A DNA stretch of 64,000 bases from Tenggerimyces flavus (GCF_016907715.1 NZ_JAFBCM010000001.1:6820001-6884000), one strand, 5' to 3'. Positions 1-7,895 are shown, counted from the stretch's first letter. Program-made: numbers and translations. Notes: generated by a model from the letters alone, not told the origin.

Positions 1-1209
1 TTTGAGGGCTTCCATGCCGGCCTCGTCGTAGCCGAGGAGGTCGCCGAGGATCTCGGCGTTGTGCTCGCCCAGCAACGGCGCGTACGTCGGTGGCCGCTGC
101 TCCTCGCCGACGAAGCGCAGGCGCGGAGTGAGGACGGTCATCTTCCCCAGGCGCGGGTCGTCGATCTCGTGCAGGACGTTGCGCTCGCGCAGGTAGGGGT
201 GGTTGGCGACCTCGATCGTGCTGTACGCCGGACTGCAGGGGACGCCCGCGTCGCCGAGGATGCGGAACGCCTCTTCCTTCGTGTGCTGCTTGAGCCACTT
301 CGAGAAGATCGCGTCGAGCTCGTCCTTGTGGTCGCTGCGGGCTCCCTCGGTGGCGAATCGTGGATCGTCGACGAGGTGGGGTTCTCCGATCTCGTTGGCG
401 AGACGTTGCCAGTGCGCGGGGAGGTCGGCCTGGAGGTAGAACCAGCCGTCCTTGGCCTCGTAGCACTCGTGGAACGCCGGGCCGGCCTCGCCGGTGGAGT
501 GCCCGTCGCCGGCTCTCAGCTCGCGCTCGCGTGGGGCAATGCCGGTCATGAGGACGTACATCACGTCGAACGCGACCTGGCCGACCATGCAGTCGACCAT
601 GCTGATGTCGACGTGCCTGCCCTTGCCGGTGGTCTGGCGTCCGAGGAGCGCGGCCATGATCCCGATCGCAGCGTGCGTCCCGGCGGCGATGTCGGGCGAG
701 GCGCCGGGGGTCGGGGTGGGCGGGCCGCCCTCGAACCGGTTCATGTGCTGCACGCCGGTGAACGCGGTGATGACCGACGCGTGCGCGGTGCGTTGGGAGA
801 GGCTGGTGTTCTGGCCGAACCCGGTGATCGAGGCGAGGACGATGCCTTCGTTGATGCTTCTGAGCGTCTCGAAGTCGAGGCCGGCCTTGCCCATGACGTT
901 CGGTCGGAAGTTCTCCAGCACGACGTCGGACTGCTCGACCAGCTTCTTGAAGATGGCGTTGCCCTCGGGCTGCCAGATGTCGAGGGTGAGGCTCTTGCGG
1001 TACATGTTCCAGGCGAGGAACCTCAGCCCGGTGTCCCCCGGCCCGCCCCTTGGGCGCCTGGCGTGGTCGCCTCGTCCGGGCTTCTCGATCTTGATGACCT
1101 CGGCGCCGAGCTCTCCGAGGAGGAGGGCGCAGTAGGGCCCGGAGAGGACCCTGGTCAGATCGAGGACGCGGATGCCTTCGAGGGGTCCGCTGTAGTCGGT
1201 TTCCGGCAT
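1..1209 (-). CDS. CoA-transferase family III (CaiB/BaiF), 3' end cut by window edge
   Basis: Cytoplasmic enzyme of the class III CoA-transferase family, which moves CoA between carboxylic acids through an aspartyl-CoA intermediate. The translation opens with LEGIRVLDLTRVLSGPYC and GELGAEVIKIEKPG, the family's N-terminal signature, and later has GASPDIAAGTHAAIG, where the Asp is the expected catalytic residue. The frame is open to base 1 and ends in GYDEAGMEALK, so only a few C-terminal residues are missing from a protein of about 403 residues, the normal size. ATG at 1209 is preferred because GGGAG lies 9 nt upstream; an in-frame ATG at 1218 touches that same ribosome-binding site. Substrate cannot be told; the nearby HMG-CoA-lyase-like and hydrolase genes suggest acid catabolism. 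Confidence 0.9.
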   Translation of the reverse strand, partial: MPETDYSGPLEGIRVLDLTRVLSGPYCALLLGELGAEVIKIEKPGRGDHARRPRGGPGDTGLRFLAWNMYRKSLTLDIWQPEGNAIFKKLVEQSDVVLENFRPNVMGKAGLDFETLRSINEGIVLASITGFGQNTSLSQRTAHASVITAFTGVQHMNRFEGGPPTPTPGASPDIAAGTHAAIGIMAALLGRQTTGKGRHVDISMVDCMVGQVAFDVMYVLMTGIAPRERELRAGDGHSTGEAGPAFHECYEAKDGWFYLQADLPAHWQRLANEIGEPHLVDDPRFATEGARSDHKDELDAIFSKWLKQHTKEEAFRILGDAGVPCSPAYSTIEVANHPYLRERNVLHEIDDPRLGKMTVLTPRLRFVGEEQRPPTYAPLLGEHNAEILGDLLGYDEAGMEALK

Positions 1210-1320
1210 CGGCCGCATCTCCCAACCCGCGTTGAGCAGAGACCTGACGTCCCCCGTGCGACCCGTGCCAGCCGAGCTCGTGATGGCCACGTTCCGTGGC
1301 CGGATCAATCGTCGCTGTAC

Positions 1321-1337
1321 ACGATATAGAATATCGT
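1321..1337. promoter_or_regulatory. A+T-rich palindrome upstream of the CoA-transferase gene
   Basis: ACGATAT-AGA-ATATCGT is a perfect inverted repeat with 7-base arms, about 110 bp upstream of the CoA-transferase start. It is very A+T-rich for this genome and shares a TCTATA core with sites at 2548, 7881 and 9984. It could be an operator of the adjacent GntR regulator, or a promoter -10 region. Confidence 0.4.
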
Positions 1338-1546
1338 AGCTACGACAGATGGCCTCCACAAGCGAATCAGAAGATTGCCTGGGCGAACGGGTCGAGTGGA
1401 TGGTCGAGCGATGGAATGCCCCGCCCCACAGCCGATCGCAGCCCAGACCAGCGCATCGTGGAGCCAACGCGGCGAGCGGGCGACGCCTGCGAATCCAGAG
1501 ACCGATCGCTTAGCGGGCTACTCCACCCATCCACAGCCGCCGCCGA

Positions 1547-1614
1547 CTTCACCCACCGAACTGGGGTTCTGCAACGTGGCAACAGCCCGCCGAACCCCAT
1601 TCCCGTGGGTGAAG
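1547..1614. repeat. Palindromic repeat element, copy 1
   Basis: A 68-bp element bounded by perfect 10-bp inverted repeats (CTTCACCCAC and GTGGGTGAAG), with a nested GGGGTT/AACCCC pair. It matches 1750-1821 almost base for base, and the homology extends about 15 bp to the left of both copies. Together these copies account for most structure in the 620-bp gap between the CoA-transferase and GntR genes; no gene is seen there. Confidence 0.75.
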
Positions 1615-1749
1615 TGCAACCACATGGGGATGTTCCGACCGTGCGACCGCTCGCGCAAGTGGCACCACGCGATGAGCGACTCATCGCGTTGGCGCCGCTC
1701 GACCATCCAGCTGCAGGGCGCCGAACCGCGGCCGTCCACAGCCGGCGGC

Positions 1750-1821
1750 CACTTCACCCACCGAAGTGGGGTTCTGCAACGTGGCAACAGCCCGTCGAAC
1801 CCCGTTCCCGTGGGTGAAGTG
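1750..1821. repeat. Palindromic repeat element, copy 2
   Basis: Second copy of the element at 1547, with 12-bp perfect arms (CACTTCACCCAC and GTGGGTGAAGTG) and the same nested GGGGTT/AACCCC pair. It ends about 10 bp from the stop codon of the GntR gene and could serve as its terminator, although there is no T-tract. Fragments of the arm sequence recur near 11105, 20447, 20465 and 58588. Confidence 0.75.
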
Positions 1822-1830
1822 CGGCGCGGG

Positions 1831-2502
1831 TCAGTGGGTCAGCTGTTGTTCGCGGAAGCGCGCCGCCGTCATGACGTGGTCCGACATCAGGTCGGCCGCG
1901 GCGGCAGCGTCGCGGGAGGCGAAGGCTTCGATGATCTTGGCGTGCTGGGCCACCAGGACCTTGGTGATCCGCGGCTGGTCCCACATCGTCACGGTCGGCG
2001 GAATCAACCGCCAGAGGGAGTTGATGTGCTCGGCGACGATGGTCGATCCGCTGGAATAGATGGCGAAATGCAGCGTCTTGTTCAGCTGCGCCAGCTCACC
2101 ACCGGAGAGCTTCGTCCGCCCCCGCGAAAGCTCGCGGTGCAGCTTCTGGACGAGCTCCAAAGTTCCGCTGTCGTCTGCCAAGCGCTCGACCGCGAGCCGT
2201 GTAGCCAACGACTCCATCGTGGCGCGCAGCAGGTACAGATCGCGCACCCGTTCCGCGGACATTCCCGCGACGGTCGCGCCACGGTGCGGCGAGTAGCTGA
2301 TCGTGCCCTCGGCCTGCAACAGCCGCAAAGCCTCGCGAACGGGCGTGGGGCTCACGCCGTAACGAGCCGCCAGGTCGGTCTGCTTCAAAGACTCACCAGG
2401 AATGATCGCCCCGCTGGCGATCTCGCCGCGCATGCGGTCCAGCACGTACGCGGTCTTGCTCATGGGCGGACCGGGATGCTCCATCGCGTCGGTCGAGCTC
2501 AT
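1831..2502 (-). CDS. GntR-family transcriptional regulator, FadR/FCD subfamily
   Basis: A 223-residue DNA-binding regulator. The N-terminal winged helix shows the GntR pattern (GESLKQTDLAARYGVSPTP, then VREALRLLQAEG). The helical C-terminal half (LYLLRATMESLATRLA through QHAKIIEAFASRD) fits the FCD ligand-binding domain, which in this subfamily senses small organic acids. ATG 2502 is chosen because GGAGAGGAAAG lies just upstream; an in-frame GTG at 2532 has no such site. It is divergent from the ABC ATPase gene, with a TCTATAG motif between them, so it probably controls itself and one or more of the neighbouring catabolic genes. The effector is unknown. Confidence 0.92.
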   Translation of the reverse strand: MSSTDAMEHPGPPMSKTAYVLDRMRGEIASGAIIPGESLKQTDLAARYGVSPTPVREALRLLQAEGTISYSPHRGATVAGMSAERVRDLYLLRATMESLATRLAVERLADDSGTLELVQKLHRELSRGRTKLSGGELAQLNKTLHFAIYSSGSTIVAEHINSLWRLIPPTVTMWDQPRITKVLVAQHAKIIEAFASRDAAAAADLMSDHVMTAARFREQQLTH

Positions 2503-2547
2503 GACCGCTTTCCTCTCCCGTATTGAACCCACTCGTCAAGCTGTGCA

Positions 2548-2562
2548 ATGTAGTCTATAGCA
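2548..2562. promoter_or_regulatory. TGTAGTCTATAG motif in the GntR/ABC divergent promoter
   Basis: ATGTAGTCTATAGCA contains the CTATAG palindrome and closely resembles TGTAATCTATAGG at 7881. It lies between the GntR start (2502) and the ABC ATPase start (2618), so it may be a -10 element or a GntR operator. Confidence 0.4.
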
Positions 2563-2617
2563 AATGCCGGAGGGAGCGGCCGTCCACGGGGACCGAGCGT
2601 GGAGGTGACTGCGCGAG

Positions 2618-3622
2618 ATGCTCCTTGAGGTCAAGGACCTGCGGACGCACTTCGACAGCGAAGGCAACGACGTCAAGGCCGTCGACGGCGTTTCGTTCGA
2701 TGTCGAACGTGGTGAAACACTCAGCCTGGTTGGCGAAAGCGGCAGCGGTAAGAGCGTGAGCGGACTGTCGATCATGCGACTCGTCCCCTCCCCACCAGGA
2801 AGGATCCTGGGCGGCCAGGTCCTGTTCGACGGCGTCGACCTGCTCAAGCTGGACGCCAAGCACATGCGCCGCATCCGCGGCAAGGAGATCGCGATGATCT
2901 TCCAGGAGCCGATGACCTCGCTCAACCCGGTGCTGTCCATCGGCCGACAGCTCACCGAGGTCCTCCGGCTCCACCAGAACGCGACCCGCACCGAAGCACG
3001 CAAGAGAGCAATAGAGCTCCTCGGCCAGGTACAGATCTCCGATCCCGAGCAACGCCTCAGCCAGTACCCCCACCACCTCAGCGGCGGCATGCGGCAACGC
3101 GTGATGTTCGCGATGGCGTTGGCCTGCCGCCCGAAGCTGATCCTCGCCGACGAGCCGACCACCGCGCTCGACGTCACGATCCAGGCGCAGATCCTCGAGC
3201 TGATGAGCGAGCTCAGCGCCCAGGCGGGCGTCGCGATGATCATCATCACGCACAACCTCGGCGTCGTCGCGCGGTACGCCCAGCGAGTGAACGTCATGTA
3301 CGCCGGCAAGATCGTCGAGCAAGCCACGACCAAGGAGCTGTTCGCGAACCCGCGCCACCCGTACACGCTCGGACTGATGCGCTCCGTCCCCCGGCTCGAC
3401 ATGGAACGAACGGCGAAGCTCGAGCCGATCCAAGGCAGCCCACCCGACCTCGGCGATCTGCCGCCGGGCTGCGCCTACCACCCGCGCTGCCCGTTCGTCA
3501 TGGACCGCTGCAAGACCGAGACGCCACCCTTGGTCCAAGTGGGAACAGGCCACCTGTCCGCTTGCTGGGCCGCCGACCGGCTGGGCGAGCGCGCCAAAGA
3601 GCCAGTACGGGAGGCATCGTGA
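2618..3622 (+). CDS. Oligopeptide/dipeptide-type ABC transporter ATPase (OppD/DppD-like)
   Basis: A 334-residue cytoplasmic ATPase of the peptide/nickel importer family. Walker A GESGSGKS is at 39-46, the Q-loop Gln near 96, signature LSGGM at 154-158, Walker B LILADEP at 174-180, and the switch His near 212. The Cys-containing C-terminal extension (PPGCAYHPRCPF) is typical of OppD/DppD proteins. GGAGG lies 10 nt upstream of the ATG. The stop overlaps the start of the next ATPase gene (GTGA), so the two are translationally coupled. No permease or binding-protein gene is next to the pair, so the membrane partners must be encoded elsewhere, possibly beyond the left edge. Confidence 0.93.
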   Translation: MLLEVKDLRTHFDSEGNDVKAVDGVSFDVERGETLSLVGESGSGKSVSGLSIMRLVPSPPGRILGGQVLFDGVDLLKLDAKHMRRIRGKEIAMIFQEPMTSLNPVLSIGRQLTEVLRLHQNATRTEARKRAIELLGQVQISDPEQRLSQYPHHLSGGMRQRVMFAMALACRPKLILADEPTTALDVTIQAQILELMSELSAQAGVAMIIITHNLGVVARYAQRVNVMYAGKIVEQATTKELFANPRHPYTLGLMRSVPRLDMERTAKLEPIQGSPPDLGDLPPGCAYHPRCPFVMDRCKTETPPLVQVGTGHLSACWAADRLGERAKEPVREAS

Positions 3623-4638
3623 AGCTGACCGCCCCCACCCAGAAGCCCGCCGACACCGAGACCGCGGCGGCCCCGCTGGTCGACGTCCGCGGACTCCAGA
3701 TGCACTTCCCGATCACGACCGGCGGCCTCCTCCCCCGCAAGCGCGGCGTGATCAAGGCCGTCGACGACGTCAGCTTCACGATCGGCCGCGGCGAGACGCT
3801 CGGCCTGGTCGGCGAGTCCGGCTCGGGCAAGACGACCGTGGGGCGCTGCCTGCTGCTGATGTACAAGCCGACGGGCGGCCAGGTCCTGTTCGACGGAACG
3901 GACCTCAGCACGCTGCACGGCCACGGGCTGCACCAGTTCCGCAAGGACGCGCAGGTCATCTTCCAGGACCCGTTCAGCTCGCTCGACCCGCGGATGAACG
4001 TCGAGCAGATCCTCAGCGAGCCGTTCATCATCCACAAGCTGGCCAAGCGGCACGAACGCCGCGCCAAGGTGATCGAGCTGCTCGACACGGTAGGCATGGG
4101 CGCGCAGCTCGCGAGCCGCTACCCGCACGAGCTCAGCGGCGGCCAGAGGCAGCGCATCGCGATCGCGCGGGCGCTCGCGATCAACCCGCCGTTCATCATC
4201 TGCGACGAGCCCGTGTCCGCACTCGACGTGTCCGTCCAGGCGCAGGTGCTCAACCTGTTGGAGGAACTGCAGGACAAGCTCGGCCTCACCTATCTGTTCA
4301 TCGCGCACGACCTTTCCGTCGTACGGCACATCGCCGACCGCGTCGCGATCATGTACCTCGGTCATCTGGTCGAGATCGCCGACCGCGACGAGGTCTTCCG
4401 CGAGCCGCTGCACCCGTACACGAAGGCGCTGATGTCTGCCGCGCTGATCCCGGACCCAATCCAGGAGGAACAGCGGCAGCGGATCATCCTCACCGGCGAG
4501 ATACCGAGCCCCGCCAACAAGCCGAAGGGGTGCGTGTTCCACCAGCGCTGCCCGATCGCGATCGACGCGTGCAAGGAGCAGATGCCGCCCCTCCGCGAGG
4601 CCAAACCCGGCCGCTTCGTCGCCTGCATCCGCGCCTGA
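3619..4638 (+). CDS. Oligopeptide/dipeptide-type ABC transporter ATPase (OppF/DppF-like)
   Basis: The partner ATPase, 339 residues when read from the GTG at 3619, which overlaps the previous stop as GTGA and has GGAGG just upstream; an open frame from 3562 lies inside the first gene and is not used. Walker A GESGSGKT is at 65-72, followed by ELSGGQRQRIAIARAL and FIICDEP. The basic PRKRGVIKAVDD segment before the ATP site and the KGCVFHQRCP C-terminal motif are usual for OppF/DppF. It should pair with the upstream ATPase to energise uptake of a peptide-like or other small solute. Confidence 0.93.
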   Translation: MKLTAPTQKPADTETAAAPLVDVRGLQMHFPITTGGLLPRKRGVIKAVDDVSFTIGRGETLGLVGESGSGKTTVGRCLLLMYKPTGGQVLFDGTDLSTLHGHGLHQFRKDAQVIFQDPFSSLDPRMNVEQILSEPFIIHKLAKRHERRAKVIELLDTVGMGAQLASRYPHELSGGQRQRIAIARALAINPPFIICDEPVSALDVSVQAQVLNLLEELQDKLGLTYLFIAHDLSVVRHIADRVAIMYLGHLVEIADRDEVFREPLHPYTKALMSAALIPDPIQEEQRQRIILTGEIPSPANKPKGCVFHQRCPIAIDACKEQMPPLREAKPGRFVACIRA

Positions 4639-4696
4639 CCCCGGCGGGGATAAGATCCACAACGCGGTCCCACTATGCATAAGGCAGGTGCGAGAG

Positions 4697-5458
4697 ATGG
4701 GTCGTTCCACCGACGAGTACGAAGGCATGATCGCCGAGACGATCGCGGTCCCGGGACACGGCGGCGACCTGATCAACGCCTATCTCGCCAGACCCACCGG
4801 ACCCGGACCGTTCCCCGCGATGGTGCTCTTCCACCACCGCCCCGGCTGGGACGAGTGGTACAAGGAGGCGACCCGCCGGTTCGCCCACCACGGGTACGTC
4901 ACGATCTCTCCCGACCTGTTCTTCCGCTTCGGCCACGGCAGCCCGGACGATGTCGCCGCCCGCGCCCGCGCCGAGGGCGACGTCTCCGACGCACAGGTGA
5001 TCGGCGACGGGCTCGCCAGCGTCGCGTACCTCCGCGCGCTGCCCAACACCACCGGCAAGGTCGGCGTCTTCGGAACGTGTTCCGGCGGGCGGCACGCGTA
5101 CCTCACCGCCTGCAGCGGGAACGTCGACGCCGCCATCGACTGCTGGGGCGGGCGCGTCGTGATGGCGCCGGAGGACCTGAACGACAAGTACCCAGTCGCC
5201 CCGATCGACCTGACCAAGGACCTGAGCTGCCCGCTGCTCGGGCTGTTCGGCGAAGAGGACCACTCCCCCACGCTCGACCAGGTCGCCCAGCACGAGGCCG
5301 AGCTGAAGAAGCAGGGCAAGACCTACGAGTTCCACCGCTACCCGGGCGCCGGCCACGGCTTCTTCTACTACGACAAGCCGGCCGCCTACCGCGCCGAGGC
5401 CGCGGTCGACGGGTGGGCGAAGATCTGGGACTTCCTCCACACCAACCTCGCCGGCTAA
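4697..5458 (+). CDS. Dienelactone hydrolase family protein
   Basis: An alpha/beta hydrolase of 253 residues with the Cys nucleophile typical of dienelactone hydrolases: GTCSGG at 127-131 (Cys128), Asp188 in GEEDHSP, and His220 in GAGHGF. Family members open enol-lactones in chloroaromatic breakdown, but many act on other esters, so the substrate is open. ATG 4697 is chosen because MGRSTDEYEGMIAET resembles the usual N-terminus of this subfamily; GTG 4688 is the alternative. The stop codon overlaps the first base pairs of the 89-bp tandem repeat array, and a DUF6295 gene follows the array. Confidence 0.88.
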   Translation: MGRSTDEYEGMIAETIAVPGHGGDLINAYLARPTGPGPFPAMVLFHHRPGWDEWYKEATRRFAHHGYVTISPDLFFRFGHGSPDDVAARARAEGDVSDAQVIGDGLASVAYLRALPNTTGKVGVFGTCSGGRHAYLTACSGNVDAAIDCWGGRVVMAPEDLNDKYPVAPIDLTKDLSCPLLGLFGEEDHSPTLDQVAQHEAELKKQGKTYEFHRYPGAGHGFFYYDKPAAYRAEAAVDGWAKIWDFLHTNLAG

Positions 5459-5812
5459 ATAAGACTCGCGGCGGACGCCACGCCAGAGCAGGAGCGCGGT
5501 GACCATCCGAAAACGGCCTGGCGATGACCACGGACGAGTCGCGGCAAATAAGACTCGCCGCGGACGCCACGCCAGAGCAGGAGCGCGGTGAACATCCGAA
5601 AACGGCCTGGCGATGACCACGGACGAGTCGCGGCAAATAAGACTCGCCGCGGACGCCACGCCAGAGCAGGAGCGCGGTGAACATCCGAAAACGGCCTGGC
5701 GATGACCACGGACGAGTCGCGGCAAATAAGACTCGCCGCAGACGCCACGCCAGAGCAGGAGCGCGGTGAACATCCGAAAACGGCCTGGCGATGACCACGG
5801 ACGAGTCGCGGG
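5457..5812. repeat. Four 89-bp tandem direct repeats
   Basis: Units start at 5457, 5546, 5635 and 5724, each opening with AAATAAGACTCG and closing with GACGAGTCGCGG. They differ at only a few positions. Each unit has GACTCG near one end and CGAGTC near the other, and unit junctions can pair CGCGGC with GCCGCG. The array begins at the last two bases of the dienelactone hydrolase stop codon and fills the gap before the DUF6295 gene. There are no unique spacers, so it is not a CRISPR array. Confidence 0.95.
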
Positions 5813-5858
5813 TTTACTCATAAACGGGTTTACTCACAAAAACGGGCCTACTCACAAA
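5809..5858. repeat. Three short tandem repeats before the DUF6295 gene
   Basis: CGGGTTTACTCATAAA, then CGGGTTTACTCACAAAAA, then CGGGCCTACTCACAAA follow directly on the 89-bp array. The last copy runs into the AAAGGAG ribosome-binding site of the next gene, so changes in copy number could alter its leader. Confidence 0.75.
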
Positions 5859-5873
5859 GGAGACCAGCTAGTC

Positions 5874-6155
5874 ATGTGTACGACCATCGCCAACAAGGTC
5901 GCGATCTCCGGCAGCGCGAAGGGCAGCCGCGGCTGGTTCGCCGTCGACCAGGTGTGCGTGAGCTACGACCACCCGTTCCACATCGACCTCGAGCACGCGA
6001 TGATGCTCGACTTCGTCGACGCGAAGGCCGGCCCGGACGCCCGGGTCGCGATCGAGCTCGACCGCGAGTCGGCCCGCGCGCTCGCCGCGCAGCTGCTCGC
6101 GGCCGCCGACGAGGCGGACGCCTACGAGGGCAACGTGACGGTCGCGGCTTCCTGA
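5874..6155 (+). CDS. Small DUF6295-type protein
   Basis: A 93-residue protein beginning MCTTIANKVAISGSAKGSRG, followed by a YDHPFHID segment and a C-terminal ARVAIELDRESARAL helix. I recognise this as the DUF6295 family, whose function is not known to me; members are small, soluble and often lie beside dienelactone-hydrolase-like genes, as here. AAAGGAG sits 11 nt before the ATG, inside a run of short repeats. Its last 34 bp overlap the 3' end of the convergent exporter gene. Cys2 and the conserved His pair could bind a metal, but that is a guess. Confidence 0.8.
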   Translation: MCTTIANKVAISGSAKGSRGWFAVDQVCVSYDHPFHIDLEHAMMLDFVDAKAGPDARVAIELDRESARALAAQLLAAADEADAYEGNVTVAAS

Positions 6156-7363
6156 CTCTCGCGGCGGCGGCGGAGGTAGAGCGCCATCCCGCCGACGGCC
6201 AACGCCGTACCGATGCCGCCCATGCCGAGCGCCACCCGCGCGCCGAACGTCTCGCCGATCCAGCCCACCAACGGCCCACCGATCGGCGTCGTGCCGCCGA
6301 TGGCGACGACCAGCAACGCCATCACCCGCCCACGCATCTGTGAGTCCGCGCGCAGCTGGATCAACGCCGCGGCCACGGCCCGGAACGCCACGCTCGCCGC
6401 ACCCAGCGCGAACAGCAGCACCAAAGCGAGCACCAGCGTCGGCGCCGCGGCGGTCGCGAGGAGCACCGCGGAGAACACCAAGGCCCAGAACGTGAGGTTG
6501 CGCGTCGTCGCGTGCAGGACGCTCGCGAGCGCGAGCCCGCCGACGACCGCGCCGATGCCCATCGCGGAGAACACGAAGCCCGCGATCCGCGCGTCGCCGC
6601 CGAACGTGTCGCGCGCGAGCAACGGCAGCGTGACCGTCCACTCGTACGCCAACAACCCCGACACCGTCATCAACACGAGCGGGCCGAGCAACCCCGGCCT
6701 GCTCGCGACGTAGCGCAGCCCCTCGCGCAGCTGGCCACGCGCCCGCTGAGCACGCAGGCTGAGCTCCAGCTGGTCGGTGCGCATGAACAGCAACGCGGCG
6801 ACGACGGCGAGGAACGAGACCGCGTTGAAGAAGAAGCTCGACGCGAGCCCGACCGTGGCGATCAGCACGCCGGCCGCCGCGGGACCGAGGACCTTGCCGG
6901 CGTTGAGCACGATGTTGTTGAGCGCCACCGCGTTCGTCACCTGCTGGGCGTTGACCATCTCGAGCACGAACGTGTGCCGCGCCGGCTTGTCCAGGGCCTC
7001 GATCGTGCCCAACACGAGCGCGAGCGCCATCACGATCCACAGCGTCACGACCTCGGTCGCGGTCAGAATGCCCAGCACCAGTGCGGGAATCGCCGACAGC
7101 GACTGCGTCCACAGCAGGATCTTGCGCTTGTCGAAGCGGTCGGCGAGCAGTCCGCCCCACGGGCTGAGCAGCATCGTCGGCAGCTGCTGGAGCGCCGCCG
7201 TCACACCGAGCAGCGTTCCCGAGTTCGTGAGCTCAAGCACCAACCAGGCTTGGGCGATCTTCTGCATCCACGTGCCACTGATCGAGATCGTCTGCCCGGC
7301 GAAGAACAGTCGGTAGTTCCGGTTGCCGAGGGAGGCGAACGTGGCCCGTAGATACCGCCTCAC
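6122..7363 (-). CDS. MFS transporter (EntS/MFS_3-like exporter)
   Basis: An integral membrane protein of 413 residues with about twelve hydrophobic segments. The opening RNYRLFFAGQTISISGTWMQ and the loop LADRFDKRKILL are typical of MFS_3 exporters related to EntS. GTG 7363 overlaps the MarR stop (GTGA), so translation is coupled to the regulator gene; the longer open frame upstream is antisense noise across marR. The MarR-exporter pair with a palindromic operator is a classic arrangement for efflux of a toxic compound that releases the repressor. The 3' end overlaps the DUF6295 gene by 34 bp on the other strand. Confidence 0.9.
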   Translation of the reverse strand: MRRYLRATFASLGNRNYRLFFAGQTISISGTWMQKIAQAWLVLELTNSGTLLGVTAALQQLPTMLLSPWGGLLADRFDKRKILLWTQSLSAIPALVLGILTATEVVTLWIVMALALVLGTIEALDKPARHTFVLEMVNAQQVTNAVALNNIVLNAGKVLGPAAAGVLIATVGLASSFFFNAVSFLAVVAALLFMRTDQLELSLRAQRARGQLREGLRYVASRPGLLGPLVLMTVSGLLAYEWTVTLPLLARDTFGGDARIAGFVFSAMGIGAVVGGLALASVLHATTRNLTFWALVFSAVLLATAAAPTLVLALVLLFALGAASVAFRAVAAALIQLRADSQMRGRVMALLVVAIGGTTPIGGPLVGWIGETFGARVALGMGGIGTALAVGGMALYLRRRRESQEAATVTLPS

Positions 7364-7797
7364 CTCTTGACTTCCAGCAGCCGTTCGAGAGCGGGGACGG
7401 CGGCGAGCAGGTGGCGCTGGTCGGCGGGCGAGAGCCCGTCGAGCTGCCTGGCCAGGTACGCGTTGGCGCGTTCGGTCGACCCGGCGAGCAGGTCGTGCCC
7501 GCGATCGGTGACGTCGACCCACCACGTACGGCCGTCCTCGGTGTCCGGTCTGCGGCGAATCAGCCCGAGTGCTTCGAGATTCGCCACCAGCCGGGTCACG
7601 GTCGACTTGCCGATCTGCTCGTGCTCGGCGAGCCGGCCGATGCGCATCGAGCCATGCCGTTCGAGCGCGGACAACGCCGACTCCTGCGACGGGGTGAGAC
7701 CGGTACCGGACTGCCGGCGCAGCCTTCGCCCGAGCCGCAGCGCGGCGAGTCGTAGCCGTACGACCGTGTCCAGCGGCACCTTCGTCGCGGCGGGCAC
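7360..7797 (-). CDS. MarR-family transcriptional regulator
   Basis: A 145-residue MarR-type winged-helix dimer. The recognition region reads LTPSQESALSALERHGSMRI, then EHEQIGKSTVTRLVANLEAL, and the wing holds RRRPDTEDGRTWWV. The GTG start has GAGGAG upstream. A double palindromic operator (7819-7865) lies 22 bp before the start, between this gene and the divergent metallo-hydrolase gene, so autoregulation and control of the coupled exporter gene are likely. The ligand is unknown. Confidence 0.92.
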   Translation of the reverse strand: MPAATKVPLDTVVRLRLAALRLGRRLRRQSGTGLTPSQESALSALERHGSMRIGRLAEHEQIGKSTVTRLVANLEALGLIRRRPDTEDGRTWWVDVTDRGHDLLAGSTERANAYLARQLDGLSPADQRHLLAAVPALERLLEVKR

Positions 7798-7818
7798 CGG
7801 CGTCTCCTCGTGGTCGAG

Positions 7819-7865
7819 AACTAGTACGCCTAGCGTACCGCTTTGGTACGCCAGGCGTACTAGTT
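7819..7865. promoter_or_regulatory. 47-bp double palindrome, probable MarR operator pair
   Basis: The 21-bp arms 7819-7839 and 7845-7865 are inverted copies with one mismatch around a 5-bp centre. Each arm is itself palindromic: GTACGCCTAGCGTAC (7824-7838) and GTACGCCAGGCGTAC (7846-7860), with centres 22 bp apart, about two helical turns, so two MarR dimers could bind the same DNA face. Confidence 0.85.
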
Positions 7866-7880
7866 CCGGCGAGCAAATTG

Positions 7881-7893
7881 TGTAATCTATAGG
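7881..7893 (+). promoter_or_regulatory. Predicted -10 region of the metallo-hydrolase gene; leaderless start
   Basis: TGTAATCTATAGG sits just before the ATG at 7896. TAATCT (7883-7888) as a -10 element would place the transcript start at or within 1-2 nt of the ATG, and no ribosome-binding site is visible, so a leaderless message is likely. It shares the TCTATAG core with 2548-2562. Confidence 0.45.
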
Positions 7894-7895
7894 TC

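Noticed and set aside
5457-5812. CRISPR array
   Set aside because: The 89-bp units are contiguous and nearly identical with no unique spacers, and no cas genes are nearby.
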